NCBI RefSeq assembly: GCF_005517195.1
Contig: NZ_CP040244.1
Coordinates: 4,606,001 to 4,670,000, forward strand
Length of the DNA: 64,000 nt
Direction: 5' to 3'
Source of the DNA: Streptomyces vilmorinianum
GTDB taxonomy: Bacteria; Actinomycetota; Actinomycetes; Streptomycetales; Streptomycetaceae
The notes under the pieces were generated by a model. The model ran no database searches. It saw only the letters and a list, made by a program, of their open reading frames with translations, and was not told where the DNA came from. Of this stretch, positions 55,953 to 63,469 are shown piece by piece; positions within the stretch are counted from its first letter, which is position 1; each line of letters starts with the position of its first letter. The translations under genes and the position numbers were made by a program.

Positions 55953-56852
55953 ATGGACACGATGCGTGACCGCTTCATCTCGACCACCAGCCGCCTGCTC
56001 GACGAGGACCCCCGCCTCGCGCTCGTCCTCGCCGAGATCAGCAAGGACGGGTTCCAGCAGGCCCAGCGACGCCATCCGGACCGCGTGATCAATGTCGGCA
56101 TCCGGGAACAGCTCCTGATCGGCGCGGGTGGCGGGCTCGCGCTGACCGGGATGCGGCCGGTCATGCACACCTTCGCGAGCTTCCTGGTCGAGCGCCCCTT
56201 CGAGCAGCTCAAGCTGGACTTCGGCCATCAGGGGGTGGGTGGCGTCCTGGTGAGCGCCGGTGCGTCGTACGACTGGCCGGCCGGCGGATTCACCCATATG
56301 TCGCCCGGCGACGTGGCCCTGCTCGACACCCTCGACGGCTGGACGGTCCATGTCCCCGGCCATCCGGACGAGGCGGAGGCCCTGCTGCGGCAGGCCGTCG
56401 CGGGCGACGATCTCGTCTACGTCCGGCTCTCGCTGCAGTCCAACGCCGCACCGCGCCCCGTCGCCGCCCCCAACGGTTTCACCACGCTCCGTGAAGGCCG
56501 CGAGGGGGTCGTCGTCGCGGTCGGCCCGATGCTGGACAACGTCCTCGCCGCCACCGAGGGACTCGATGTGACGGTGCTCTACGCCACCACGGTCCGACCC
56601 TTCGACGCCGAGACCCTGCGCCGGGCGGCCTCCGCGGCGCGCCCGGACGTCGTCCTCGTCGAGCCCTACCTCGCCGGCACCTCGACGGCCGCCGCCAACG
56701 ACGCCCTCGCCACGCTCCCCCACCGCGTCCTGGGGCTCGGCGTCTCCCGCCGCGAGCTGCGCAAGTACGGAAGCATCGACGAGCACCTGGTCGGCCACGG
56801 CCTCGACCCGGCCGGCCTCCGGCTGCGCGTCACGTCCTTCCTGGACCGCTGA
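55953..56852 (+). CDS. Transketolase, C-terminal (pyrimidine-binding) subunit
   Basis: A 299-residue partner subunit with the Pyr and C-terminal domains. NVGIREQLLIGAGGGLALTGMRPVMHTFASFLVERPFEQLK carries the conserved glutamate of the cofactor site. SYDWPAGGFTHMSPGDVALLDTLDGWTVHVPGHPDEAEALL follows, and the C-terminal domain is TVLYATTVRPFDAETLRRAA. The start is ATG 55953 behind an AGAGAAGAGAG purine run. It shares an operon with the N-terminal subunit and is convergent with the YjbR-like gene. Confidence 0.9.
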   Translation: MDTMRDRFISTTSRLLDEDPRLALVLAEISKDGFQQAQRRHPDRVINVGIREQLLIGAGGGLALTGMRPVMHTFASFLVERPFEQLKLDFGHQGVGGVLVSAGASYDWPAGGFTHMSPGDVALLDTLDGWTVHVPGHPDEAEALLRQAVAGDDLVYVRLSLQSNAAPRPVAAPNGFTTLREGREGVVVAVGPMLDNVLAATEGLDVTVLYATTVRPFDAETLRRAASAARPDVVLVEPYLAGTSTAAANDALATLPHRVLGLGVSRRELRKYGSIDEHLVGHGLDPAGLRLRVTSFLDR

Positions 56853-56888
56853 AGCGCTGACCCGCTGAACCGCTGAGCAGGAACCGCC

Positions 56889-57260
56889 TCAGGACTCCTC
56901 CGGCGGGGCACCCACCTCCGGGTACTGCTCCAGGAGTCTGCGGGGAGCCGCCTGGCGCCACGAGTCGGCGAGGATCGCGCGGAGCTCGTCCTCGTCGTCA
57001 AGGGCGCCGATCCGGACGCGTACCCAGGCATAGCCGTCGTCGTGGCCCTCCCGCGTGAAGAACTTGGCGGGCTCGGACGCGATGAGTTCCTCCCGCTCCT
57101 CCTTGGGGCATTTCACCCCCATCGCCTGGTCGTCGTCGTCCAGGGAGGCGAAGATCTTCCCGCCGGGGCCCGCCCGGAAGGTGGGCATGCCCCAGGCGAG
57201 CTTCTCGACCGCCCCGGGCAGCGAGAGCGCGATTCTGCGTACATCGTCGGCAGTGGCCAT
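56889..57260 (-). CDS. MmcQ/YjbR family protein
   Basis: A 123-residue protein of the MmcQ/YjbR family: DDVRRIALSLPGAVEKLAWGMPTFRAGPGGKIFASLDDDD, then MGVKCPKEEREELIA, FFTREGHDDGYAWVRVRIGAL and the final helix SWRQAAPRRLLEQ. The fold resembles the CyaY/YjbR DNA-binding-like domain, but a molecular role is not established. The start is ATG 57260; longer in-frame upstream sequence is not family-like. The 553-bp gap beyond it (57261-57813) has no gene I can support; its last 200 bp are less GC-rich and lead into the acyl-CoA dehydrogenase. Confidence 0.85.
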   Translation of the reverse strand: MATADDVRRIALSLPGAVEKLAWGMPTFRAGPGGKIFASLDDDDQAMGVKCPKEEREELIASEPAKFFTREGHDDGYAWVRVRIGALDDEDELRAILADSWRQAAPRRLLEQYPEVGAPPEES

Positions 57261-57813
57261 ATGCCGACCGTACGGCCTCCCACTGACAGCGACATCGAGG
57301 CGGGACGGGAGCCTCCGGCGCCCCTCGTCGACGCATGCGCCGGAGCGCACGCCGGTCACTCTTTGTCACGCGCCCGGGTGCCGCCGGGCGCACCCGCGCG
57401 CCGGACGCGGATCACCGACCGCAGGATTCGAGCGCACCCGGACCCACCGCTCCGCCCCCCTCCCCGGTCACGGGACCCGTCCGGCAGGCCGTCTCTTCGG
57501 CAGGAAGGGGGCGCATGAGACGACCTGGCACTGCTCGCCGCCATATGCCGCCGCGCTGTTTGCCCTTGGCATGTGGCAGAAAGATGCCCACGGGGAATGC
57601 CCTGGTGGCCCGCCCGAACAGGCCAACTCCACACGAAACACGGCCAGTTACAAACGTCAACCACTCCGGTTTCAGACAAACTCCGTGGCGATATTGATCC
57701 GCCCCGGAAAGATCAACACCATGAAGTGTCGGCCTTTTCGGGACGGGACCACTGCCGATGCACCATCTGCTCGAACAACCGAACGAGCAGGCGTTCGCAG
57801 AGGAGGGACTCGT

Positions 57814-59013
57814 ATGGACGGCTACTTCAGCAGTCGACTTCATCATCAGCTCAGGGAGACGGTCCGGGAGTTCGCGGAGAGTGAGGTCCGGCCACGCATA
57901 GCCGAGATGGAGGCGTCCCGGTCGGTCCACCACGAACTGTCCCGGCTCATCGCCGAACAGGGCTGGCTGGGCGCGACTATCAGCCAGGAGTACGGCGGCA
58001 TGGGCGCGGGACATCTCGCCAAGACGATCATCATCGAGGAGCTCTCCCGCGTCAGCGGTGCGATGGGCGCCATGGTCCAGGCCTCCCAGCTCGGCACGGC
58101 CAAGATCGTCCACTTCGGCAGCGACGAGCAGCGCAAGACGTGGCTCCCTGCCATCGCCGCGGGCGAGTGCCTGCCGACCATCGCGGTCACCGAGCCCGAG
58201 TCGGGCGGACATGTCCTCGGCATGACCGCCTGCGCGGTCCGCGACGGGGACGACTACATCCTCAACGGCAGCAAGGTGTTCGTCGGCAACAGCCACGTGG
58301 GCGATCTGCACGGCGTCGTGGTCAGGACCGGCCCCGGATCCCGGGGCCTCACGGCGTTCCTCGTCGAATCCGACCGCCCGGGGTTCAGGACCGGTCCCCA
58401 GCAGCCGGCCATGGGTCTGCACGGTTTCAGCTTCGGCGAGCTCATCTTCGAGAACTGCCGGGTCCCGGCGTCCAACCGGCTCGGCGACGAGGGTGACGGC
58501 CTGTCCGTCGCGTACTCCTCCAGCGTGCTGTACGGGCGGGCCAACCTCACCGCCGTCTCGCTCGGCATCCACCAGGCGATCCTGGACGAGACGACCCGGT
58601 TCACCTCCGAGCGCATCCGTTACGGCAAGCCGCTGCACGACCTGCCCACCGTCAAACTGAAGCTGGGTCAGATGCAGTCGAGGCTGATGACGGCCCGGCT
58701 CGCCGCGTACCACGCGGTGCATCTGCTCGACCAGGGCATGTCCTGCGACAGCGAGTTGATGAACGCGAAGCTGGTCAACGTGGAGTCCGCGATCGACTCC
58801 GGCCGCAACGCCATGGAGATCCACGCGGCCGCCGGCCTCTTCACGGACCGCCCCATCGAGCGCTACTTACGCGACGCGCACCACATCTTCGCGCCGGCCG
58901 GTACGTCCGACATCCAGCTGCTGCGCCTGGCCGAGGTCGCGCTCGGCCAGGACAAGGGCAGTTGGTCCGAGAGGCTGTCGGACCTGGTCAAGCTGGAGCC
59001 CGTACACGCCTGA
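57814..59013 (+). CDS. Acyl-CoA dehydrogenase family flavoprotein lacking the usual catalytic Glu
   Basis: A 399-residue protein with the full ACAD fold: N-terminal helices (VREFAESEVRPRIAEMEA), the FAD-binding middle (PTIAVTEPESGGHVLGMTACAVRDGDDYILNGSKVFVGNS) and the C-terminal helical domain (RYGKPLHDLPTVKLKLGQM, IHAAAGLFTDRPIERYLRDAHHIFAPAGTSDIQLLRLAE). In medium-chain-type enzymes the base is Glu in YEGTxxIQ. Here the aligned residue is Ala362 in APAGTSDIQ. The alternative isovaleryl-type position (VLYGRANLTAV) also has no Glu. It may act on an ACP-bound or unusual substrate, or do another flavin reaction. The start is ATG 57814 with AGGAGGG 8 bp upstream. It stands alone. Confidence 0.85.
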   Translation: MDGYFSSRLHHQLRETVREFAESEVRPRIAEMEASRSVHHELSRLIAEQGWLGATISQEYGGMGAGHLAKTIIIEELSRVSGAMGAMVQASQLGTAKIVHFGSDEQRKTWLPAIAAGECLPTIAVTEPESGGHVLGMTACAVRDGDDYILNGSKVFVGNSHVGDLHGVVVRTGPGSRGLTAFLVESDRPGFRTGPQQPAMGLHGFSFGELIFENCRVPASNRLGDEGDGLSVAYSSSVLYGRANLTAVSLGIHQAILDETTRFTSERIRYGKPLHDLPTVKLKLGQMQSRLMTARLAAYHAVHLLDQGMSCDSELMNAKLVNVESAIDSGRNAMEIHAAAGLFTDRPIERYLRDAHHIFAPAGTSDIQLLRLAEVALGQDKGSWSERLSDLVKLEPVHA

Positions 59014-59030
59014 CCGCACGAAGCGCACCA

Positions 59031-59084
59031 TACGCGTCACCGGTACCGTACGCGTCACCCGTACCGAACGCGTCACCCGCACGG
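59031..59084 (+). repeat. Three 18-bp tandem repeats after the acyl-CoA dehydrogenase gene
   Basis: Three consecutive copies of an 18-bp unit, TACGCGTCACCGGTACCG with one to three changes per copy, at 59031, 59049 and 59067. They lie in the convergent gap before the conservon and have no reading frame of interest. Confidence 0.8.
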
Positions 59085-59101
59085 AGCGCGGACACGAGAA
59101 A

Positions 59102-59137
59102 GCGCCCCGGCCCGGCCGTCGAGCCGTCCCGGGGCGC
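59102..59137. terminator. Stem-loop between acyl-CoA dehydrogenase and conservon
   Basis: A 9-bp stem GCGCCCCGG/CCGGGGCGC with a GC-rich loop. It lies between two convergent transcription units and probably ends both. Confidence 0.6.
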
Positions 59138-59168
59138 CACCCGCGTGAGCACGGGTCGCTCGGATCCG

Positions 59169-59738
59169 TCAGATCAGCCCCTCCTCGCGGCGGTGGATCT
59201 GCTCCACCAGCTCCGCCGCGAGCGTCTTGATGGTCTCCAGACCGGCCCGGCCCCACGGCCGTACATCCGTGTCGACCACGCAGATCGTGCCCAGCGCCGT
59301 GCCCGTACGGTCGATCAGCGGCGCGCCCATGTAGGAGCGGATGCCGATCTCGTCCACGACCGGGTTCCCCGCGAACCGCGGGTAGTCGCAGACGTCCTCC
59401 AGGACGAGCGCCTTGCGTCGCACCACCACGTGCGGGCAGTAGCCGTGGTCACGGGCCATGAACCGGCCCACGTTGCCGCCGGCCGCCGCCGCGCCGAGGT
59501 CGCTGCCCGAGTGGGTGCCGGCCGGGGTGTGCAGCCCGGCGAAGAACTGCCGGTTCTCGTCGATGAAGTTGACCATCGAGTACGGGGCGCCGGTCACCTC
59601 CGCCAGCCGGTGGGCGAACTCGTCGAAGGCCGGCTCCGGCCGCTCCCCGAGGCCCAGTTCACGCAGCCGCCGCACACGGGCGGGCGCCTCCCGGTCGACG
59701 GGGGTCAGCAGCAGATGACCGGTCGGGTCGTAGGTCAT
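59169..59738 (-). CDS. GAF domain protein of the conservon
   Basis: A 189-residue protein consisting mainly of a GAF domain (about 30-180): FDEFAHRLAEVTGAPYSMVNFIDENRQFFAGLHTPAG, DHGYCPHVVVRRKALVLEDVCDYPRFAGNPVVDEIGIRSYMGAPLID and GTICVVDTD. The single Cys and His in DHGYCPHVV resemble residues seen in redox- or ligand-sensing GAF proteins of this type. It is the last gene of the conservon, its start overlapping the GTPase stop (ATGA), so its dose is tied to the GTPase. In other conservons this place is taken by a cytochrome P450. Confidence 0.88.
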   Translation of the reverse strand: MTYDPTGHLLLTPVDREAPARVRRLRELGLGERPEPAFDEFAHRLAEVTGAPYSMVNFIDENRQFFAGLHTPAGTHSGSDLGAAAAGGNVGRFMARDHGYCPHVVVRRKALVLEDVCDYPRFAGNPVVDEIGIRSYMGAPLIDRTGTALGTICVVDTDVRPWGRAGLETIKTLAAELVEQIHRREEGLI

Positions 59739-60358
59739 GTCGGTGCTCCGTAGCTCGGCACGGCGGCCGGGATGGTGGTGAGCAGATGCTTGACGAGGGT
59801 GAGGAGCGTCCGGATGCCGGCGCTGGAGATCCGGGCGTCGCAGAGCACGACGGGCACCTCGGGCTTGAGGTCGAGCGCGGCCCGCACCTCGTCGGGCTCG
59901 TAGCGGTACGCGCCGTCGAACTCGTTGACCGCCACGACGAATCCGATGCCCCGTCGCTCGAAGAAGTCGACCGCGGAGAAGCAGTCCTGCAGGCGGCGGG
60001 TGTCGGCGAGGACGACCGCTCCGAGGGCGCCCTCGGAGAGCTCGTCCCACATGAACCAGAAGCGCTCCTGGCCCGGAGTGCCGAACAGATACAGCACGTT
60101 GCGGTCGTCGAGGGTGATGCGTCCGAAGTCCATCGCGACCGTGGTCGTGGTCTTGGACTCCACGCCCTCCAGGCTGTCGGTGGCCGCGCTGACCTGTGTC
60201 AGCAGCTCTTCGGTGCTCAGCGGCTCGATCTCGCTGACCGCGCCCACGAAGGTGGTCTTGCCCACGCCGAAGCCGCCCGCCACGAGGATCTTGAGCGCGG
60301 TGGGGAACGGGTCGGCCGCGAAACTCTCGTGGCGCTCAGAGCCGTTGTCGTAGGCCAT
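59735..60358 (-). CDS. Conservon small GTPase (CvnD-type)
   Basis: A 207-residue Ras/MglA-like GTP-binding protein. P-loop KILVAGGFGVGKTTFVGAVSEIEPLSTEE, switch region SKTTTTVAMDFGRI, the G3-like YLFGTPGQERFWFMWDEL and a G4-like VAVNEFDGAYRY. Conservon GTPases form a membrane-associated switch with the roadblock, DUF742 and kinase-like partners and affect development and antibiotic production. The start ATG 60358 has GGAGG about 9 bp upstream and overlaps the end of the DUF742 gene by 23 bp. The DxxG-type loop is DTxG-less (GTPGQE in place of DTAGQE), as usual for this family. Confidence 0.93.
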   Translation of the reverse strand: MAYDNGSERHESFAADPFPTALKILVAGGFGVGKTTFVGAVSEIEPLSTEELLTQVSAATDSLEGVESKTTTTVAMDFGRITLDDRNVLYLFGTPGQERFWFMWDELSEGALGAVVLADTRRLQDCFSAVDFFERRGIGFVVAVNEFDGAYRYEPDEVRAALDLKPEVPVVLCDARISSAGIRTLLTLVKHLLTTIPAAVPSYGAPT

Positions 60359-60713
60359 GGAGCACTGCCTCCAGCAAGGAACGGTCGGTTGGGTTGGCAT
60401 GGAAGCGGGGCGCCCGGGCGGTGAGCGCCCCGCAGTCCACGAGATCGGAGAGCAGGACCTTGGTGACGACGGCCGGGAGCCGTAAGTGCGCCGCGATCTC
60501 CGCCACCGAGGTGGGTCCGTCGCACAGCCCGAGGGCGAGGCTGTGCTCGGGACCCATGTGCGGCTGCGGTGAGGTGCCCGTCGCCATCACCATGGAGAGG
60601 AGGTCCAGCGCGGTGGTGGGCTGGGTCCGGCCGCCGCTCACGGTGTACGGGCGGATCAGCCGGCCTGCCGCGTCATCGAGCCAGGGCCCCTCCTGGGAGG
60701 ACGTCACGTTCAC
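60336..60713 (-). CDS. Conservon DUF742 protein (CvnC-type)
   Basis: A 125-residue protein of the DUF742 family with a winged-helix-like core: EGPWLDDAAGRLIRPYTVSGGRTQPTTALDLLSMVMAT, then CDGPTSVAEIAAHLRLPAVVTKVLLSDLVDCGAL. The family may bind DNA or act as an adaptor for the GTPase. The start is GTG 60713; it overlaps the roadblock gene's stop (GTGA), giving tight coupling. Confidence 0.92.
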   Translation of the reverse strand: MNVTSSQEGPWLDDAAGRLIRPYTVSGGRTQPTTALDLLSMVMATGTSPQPHMGPEHSLALGLCDGPTSVAEIAAHLRLPAVVTKVLLSDLVDCGALTARAPRFHANPTDRSLLEAVLHGLRQRL

Positions 60714-61144
60714 TGCCCCGTGCCGCCCGCGGCGCCCGCGGCCTGCCTGGCAGGGGTGACCAGATAGGGCCGCACGCTCTTGACCAGCATCGCCATCTCG
60801 TATCCGAGGACGGCGGCGTCCGCCTCGCGCCCGGCGAGGACCGCCAGGCACGTGCCGGAGCCGGCCGTGGAGACGAACAGCAGGGTGGAGTCGAGCTCGA
60901 CGACCACCTGCCGGACCTCGCCGCCGTCGCCGAACCGCGCGCCCGCGCTGCGGCCGAGCGAGTACAGGCCCGAGGCCAGCGCGGCCATGTGGTCGGCGGC
61001 GTCGGTGTCGAGGCCGTGGACGGATTTGACCAGGCCGTCGGAGGAGAGCAGAACGGCGTTGCGGGTGTACGGGACCCGCTGGACCAGACCGCTCAGCAGC
61101 CAGTCGAGATCCGAGGAATGGCCGATCGGCACATTGCTCGCCAT
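60710..61144 (-). CDS. Conservon roadblock/LC7 protein (CvnB-type)
   Basis: A 144-residue roadblock/LC7 domain protein: DLDWLLSGLVQRVPYTRNAVLLSSDGLVKSVHGLDTDAADHMAALASGLYSLG and VVVELDSTLLFVSTAGSGTCLAVLAG. Such proteins act as GTPase-activating or scaffold partners for MglA-like GTPases. The start is ATG 61144 with AAGGAG about 11 bp upstream, 7 bp after the sensor-like gene. Confidence 0.93.
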   Translation of the reverse strand: MASNVPIGHSSDLDWLLSGLVQRVPYTRNAVLLSSDGLVKSVHGLDTDAADHMAALASGLYSLGRSAGARFGDGGEVRQVVVELDSTLLFVSTAGSGTCLAVLAGREADAAVLGYEMAMLVKSVRPYLVTPARQAAGAAGGTGQ

Positions 61145-61151
61145 GGTGTAT

Positions 61152-63020
61152 CTACTCCTTGTGCGCGTCACTGGGACGCAGCGGTTCTTGGGGGGACGGC
61201 TGGGATTCGGCGAGTCCGATGCCGCGCTGGAACGCGGCCATCAGGCCCGGGTCGTGGAGAGCGTGCTCCTCGGGCCTGCGGGCCACGGGCTCGTCGCGCA
61301 GCTGCGGGACGATGTGCTCCTGGGCACGCCGCTTGGGGAGGAGTGGGCGGCTCGGCGCTTCCGCCCGAGGGACCTGGGGGGCGGCGCTGCCGGGGTAGGA
61401 ACGCTCGGTGTTCTCTCCCCGTACGGGGAGGGGGGCGTCGCGGCGCGGTGCGGGCGCGGCCGGGGAGGGCGCGCCCGGGTGCTCCTGCTGGAGCGGCATG
61501 GCGGGTGCGGAGGTGGTGTACGTCAGTGGCCGGTGCGGGGGTTCGGCCGCGGGCTCCGGCGCTCGGTCCGAGGTCCGTGCGGGCATCGGCTGTACGGGCG
61601 GGGGCGCCGGCATCTGTACGGGCGGGGGTGTCGGCGTCCCGGTCGAGAGGGGCGCGGCGGGGGCGGCGTGGACCGCGGGTGCGGGCACCGGCTGGGCCCC
61701 CTGGGCCATCTGGGCGGCGTGGCCGCCGGCCACGGCCCCCGCCTGGCTCTCGCTGCGCGCGAGGCCCTCGGGGTCGGCGCCGAGAAGCCCCTGCGGCAGC
61801 ACGAGAACCGCCTGGACACCACCGTAGATGTTCGACTGGAGTCGTACGGCGATGCCGTGGCGCCGGGCGAGCGCCGAGACCACGAAGAGTCCGATGCGTC
61901 CGTCCTGGAGCAGGTGGGCCACGTTGACCTGGTCGGGGTCGGCGAGCAGGGCGTTCATCTTGTTCTGCTCGGCGGCCGGCATGCCCAGGCCGCGGTCCTC
62001 GACCTCGATGGCGAGGCCGGCGGTGACGTACTGGGCGCGCAGGAGCACCGTGGTGTGCGGGGCGGAGAACAGCGTCGCGTTCTCGACCAGTTCGGCCAGC
62101 AGGTGGATGACGTCGGCCACGGCATGGCCCCGCAGCGTCCCGTCGATCGGCGGGACGAGCTTCACGCGCGGGTACTGCTCGACCTCCGCGATGGAGGAGC
62201 GCAGAACCTCGGTCATGGTGACCGGATTCGACCACTGGCGGCGGGAGATGGCGCCACCGAGCACGGCGAGGTTCTCCGCGTGGCGGCGGATGCGGGTCGC
62301 CAGGTGGTCGACGTGGAAAAGCCCCTTGAGCAGCTCGGGGTCCTCGACCTCGTTCTCCAGCTCGTCCAGGAGCTGGATCTCGCGGTGCACGAGGGACTGC
62401 AGACGGCGGGCGAGGTTGACGAAGACCTCGACCTTCTGCTCGTTGCCGACGCTGCTGGAGAGCCGGGAGGCCTGCACGACCGCGGCGACCGCGGCCTCGT
62501 GAGACCGGGTCAGCTCTTGGGCCAGCAGGTCGAATTCGTCGCCGGAGGCGGCGCCGGGCGGGGTGACCGGGCGGGCCGGGGGTCCGTCGCCGCGGCGCAG
62601 CTGCTCGACGACCGTGCGCAGTTCGCTCTGGCCGCGGGCGCTGGAGCGGCGCAGGGCGTTGCATCGGTCGAGTACGGACTTGGCCGCCCGGTCGGCGCCG
62701 AGCGCGGCCGCGGTCACGGAGGCGACCGTGAGGGCCGCCGCGCCCGTCAGCGCGGCCCAGAGGCCGGGGGTCGGAGTGGCGCCGGTGGAGCGGATGGTGA
62801 AGAGGACGGCGGCGGCGCCGCCGAGTGCTACCGCAACGGCGGGAAGCACGGAGGTACGCAGGAGTTGGGGGCGTATACGGGCTTCCGTCGGGAGCGGCGC
62901 GGGCTGCTGCGCGGGGTTGGGAGGAGCCCCCGCACCGGGAGCGGAACGGGCGCCTGACCGGCCGTGCCGCCCGCCCTCACGGCGGTCGGACCGCGCGGCG
63001 GGTGCGCGAAGTTGAGACAT
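61152..63020 (-). CDS. Conservon sensor histidine-kinase-like protein (CvnA-type)
   Basis: A 622-residue membrane protein. Two hydrophobic helices near residues 53-75 and 85-110 are followed by a signalling coiled coil and a GHKL ATPase domain (about 290-410). ATPase motifs are N-box LLAELVENATLFSAPHT, G1 IEVEDRGLGMP and G2 GLFVVSALARRHG. The phosphoacceptor histidine region is not typical of two-component kinases, and no response regulator is present, as in other conservons. The last 200 residues are Pro/Ala-rich and disordered. The start ATG 63020 has AAGGA 8 bp upstream. The 5' leader contains two GTACTACG direct repeats 14 bp apart (63052 and 63066). A TTGACG at 63117-63122 on the minus strand may be the -35. 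Confidence 0.93.
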   Translation of the reverse strand: MSQLRAPAARSDRREGGRHGRSGARSAPGAGAPPNPAQQPAPLPTEARIRPQLLRTSVLPAVAVALGGAAAVLFTIRSTGATPTPGLWAALTGAAALTVASVTAAALGADRAAKSVLDRCNALRRSSARGQSELRTVVEQLRRGDGPPARPVTPPGAASGDEFDLLAQELTRSHEAAVAAVVQASRLSSSVGNEQKVEVFVNLARRLQSLVHREIQLLDELENEVEDPELLKGLFHVDHLATRIRRHAENLAVLGGAISRRQWSNPVTMTEVLRSSIAEVEQYPRVKLVPPIDGTLRGHAVADVIHLLAELVENATLFSAPHTTVLLRAQYVTAGLAIEVEDRGLGMPAAEQNKMNALLADPDQVNVAHLLQDGRIGLFVVSALARRHGIAVRLQSNIYGGVQAVLVLPQGLLGADPEGLARSESQAGAVAGGHAAQMAQGAQPVPAPAVHAAPAAPLSTGTPTPPPVQMPAPPPVQPMPARTSDRAPEPAAEPPHRPLTYTTSAPAMPLQQEHPGAPSPAAPAPRRDAPLPVRGENTERSYPGSAAPQVPRAEAPSRPLLPKRRAQEHIVPQLRDEPVARRPEEHALHDPGLMAAFQRGIGLAESQPSPQEPLRPSDAHKE

Positions 63021-63253
63021 GAGTGTCCTTGGTACGTGCCCAGGAATCGGCGTACTACGGGGGGTGTACTACGTGGGTCTGATGAGCCTACCGATGATCA
63101 CCAACCACACACTGTAGTCGTCAACCGTTCATGAGCGGTGCGCAGTTGGCAAACTTACCCGTACAGCGCCCGAGTCTGGTATCACCCTTCGCACGACAGG
63201 CCGAGAACGCTCGGCCGAAACTCGACAGAGCCCTGGGGCGCGCGGGAACGGAA

Positions 63254-63285
63254 GAGGGTGGAGGCGTGTGCACGCCTCCACCCTC
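63254..63285 (-). terminator. Strong stem-loop terminator after the methyltransferase gene
   Basis: A perfect 14-bp stem (GAGGGTGGAGGCGT and complement) with a 4-nt GTGC loop. It lies in the 449-bp gap 63021-63469, which holds the conservon promoter region and no further gene. Confidence 0.78.
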
Positions 63286-63469
63286 GGTGGAAATCGGCTC
63301 TGACCGGAATCCGTCGGCGCGGCCCGGCACCCGGGGGTGCGCATGTGTGCGGGCGCGCCTCGACGTGTGTCCGCGCGCCCTTGTCGGCCGCGTCACGGGT
63401 GGCGGATTCGCGATCGTGTCGGGTCGGTGGGCCGGGGACGCCGTGACTGTCCGTATGGCCGGAACCGTG

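Noticed and set aside
57721..57813. Upstream in-frame ATG for the acyl-CoA dehydrogenase
   Set aside because: The ATG at 57814 has an excellent AGGAGGG site and matches the family N-terminus; the extra 31 residues do not.
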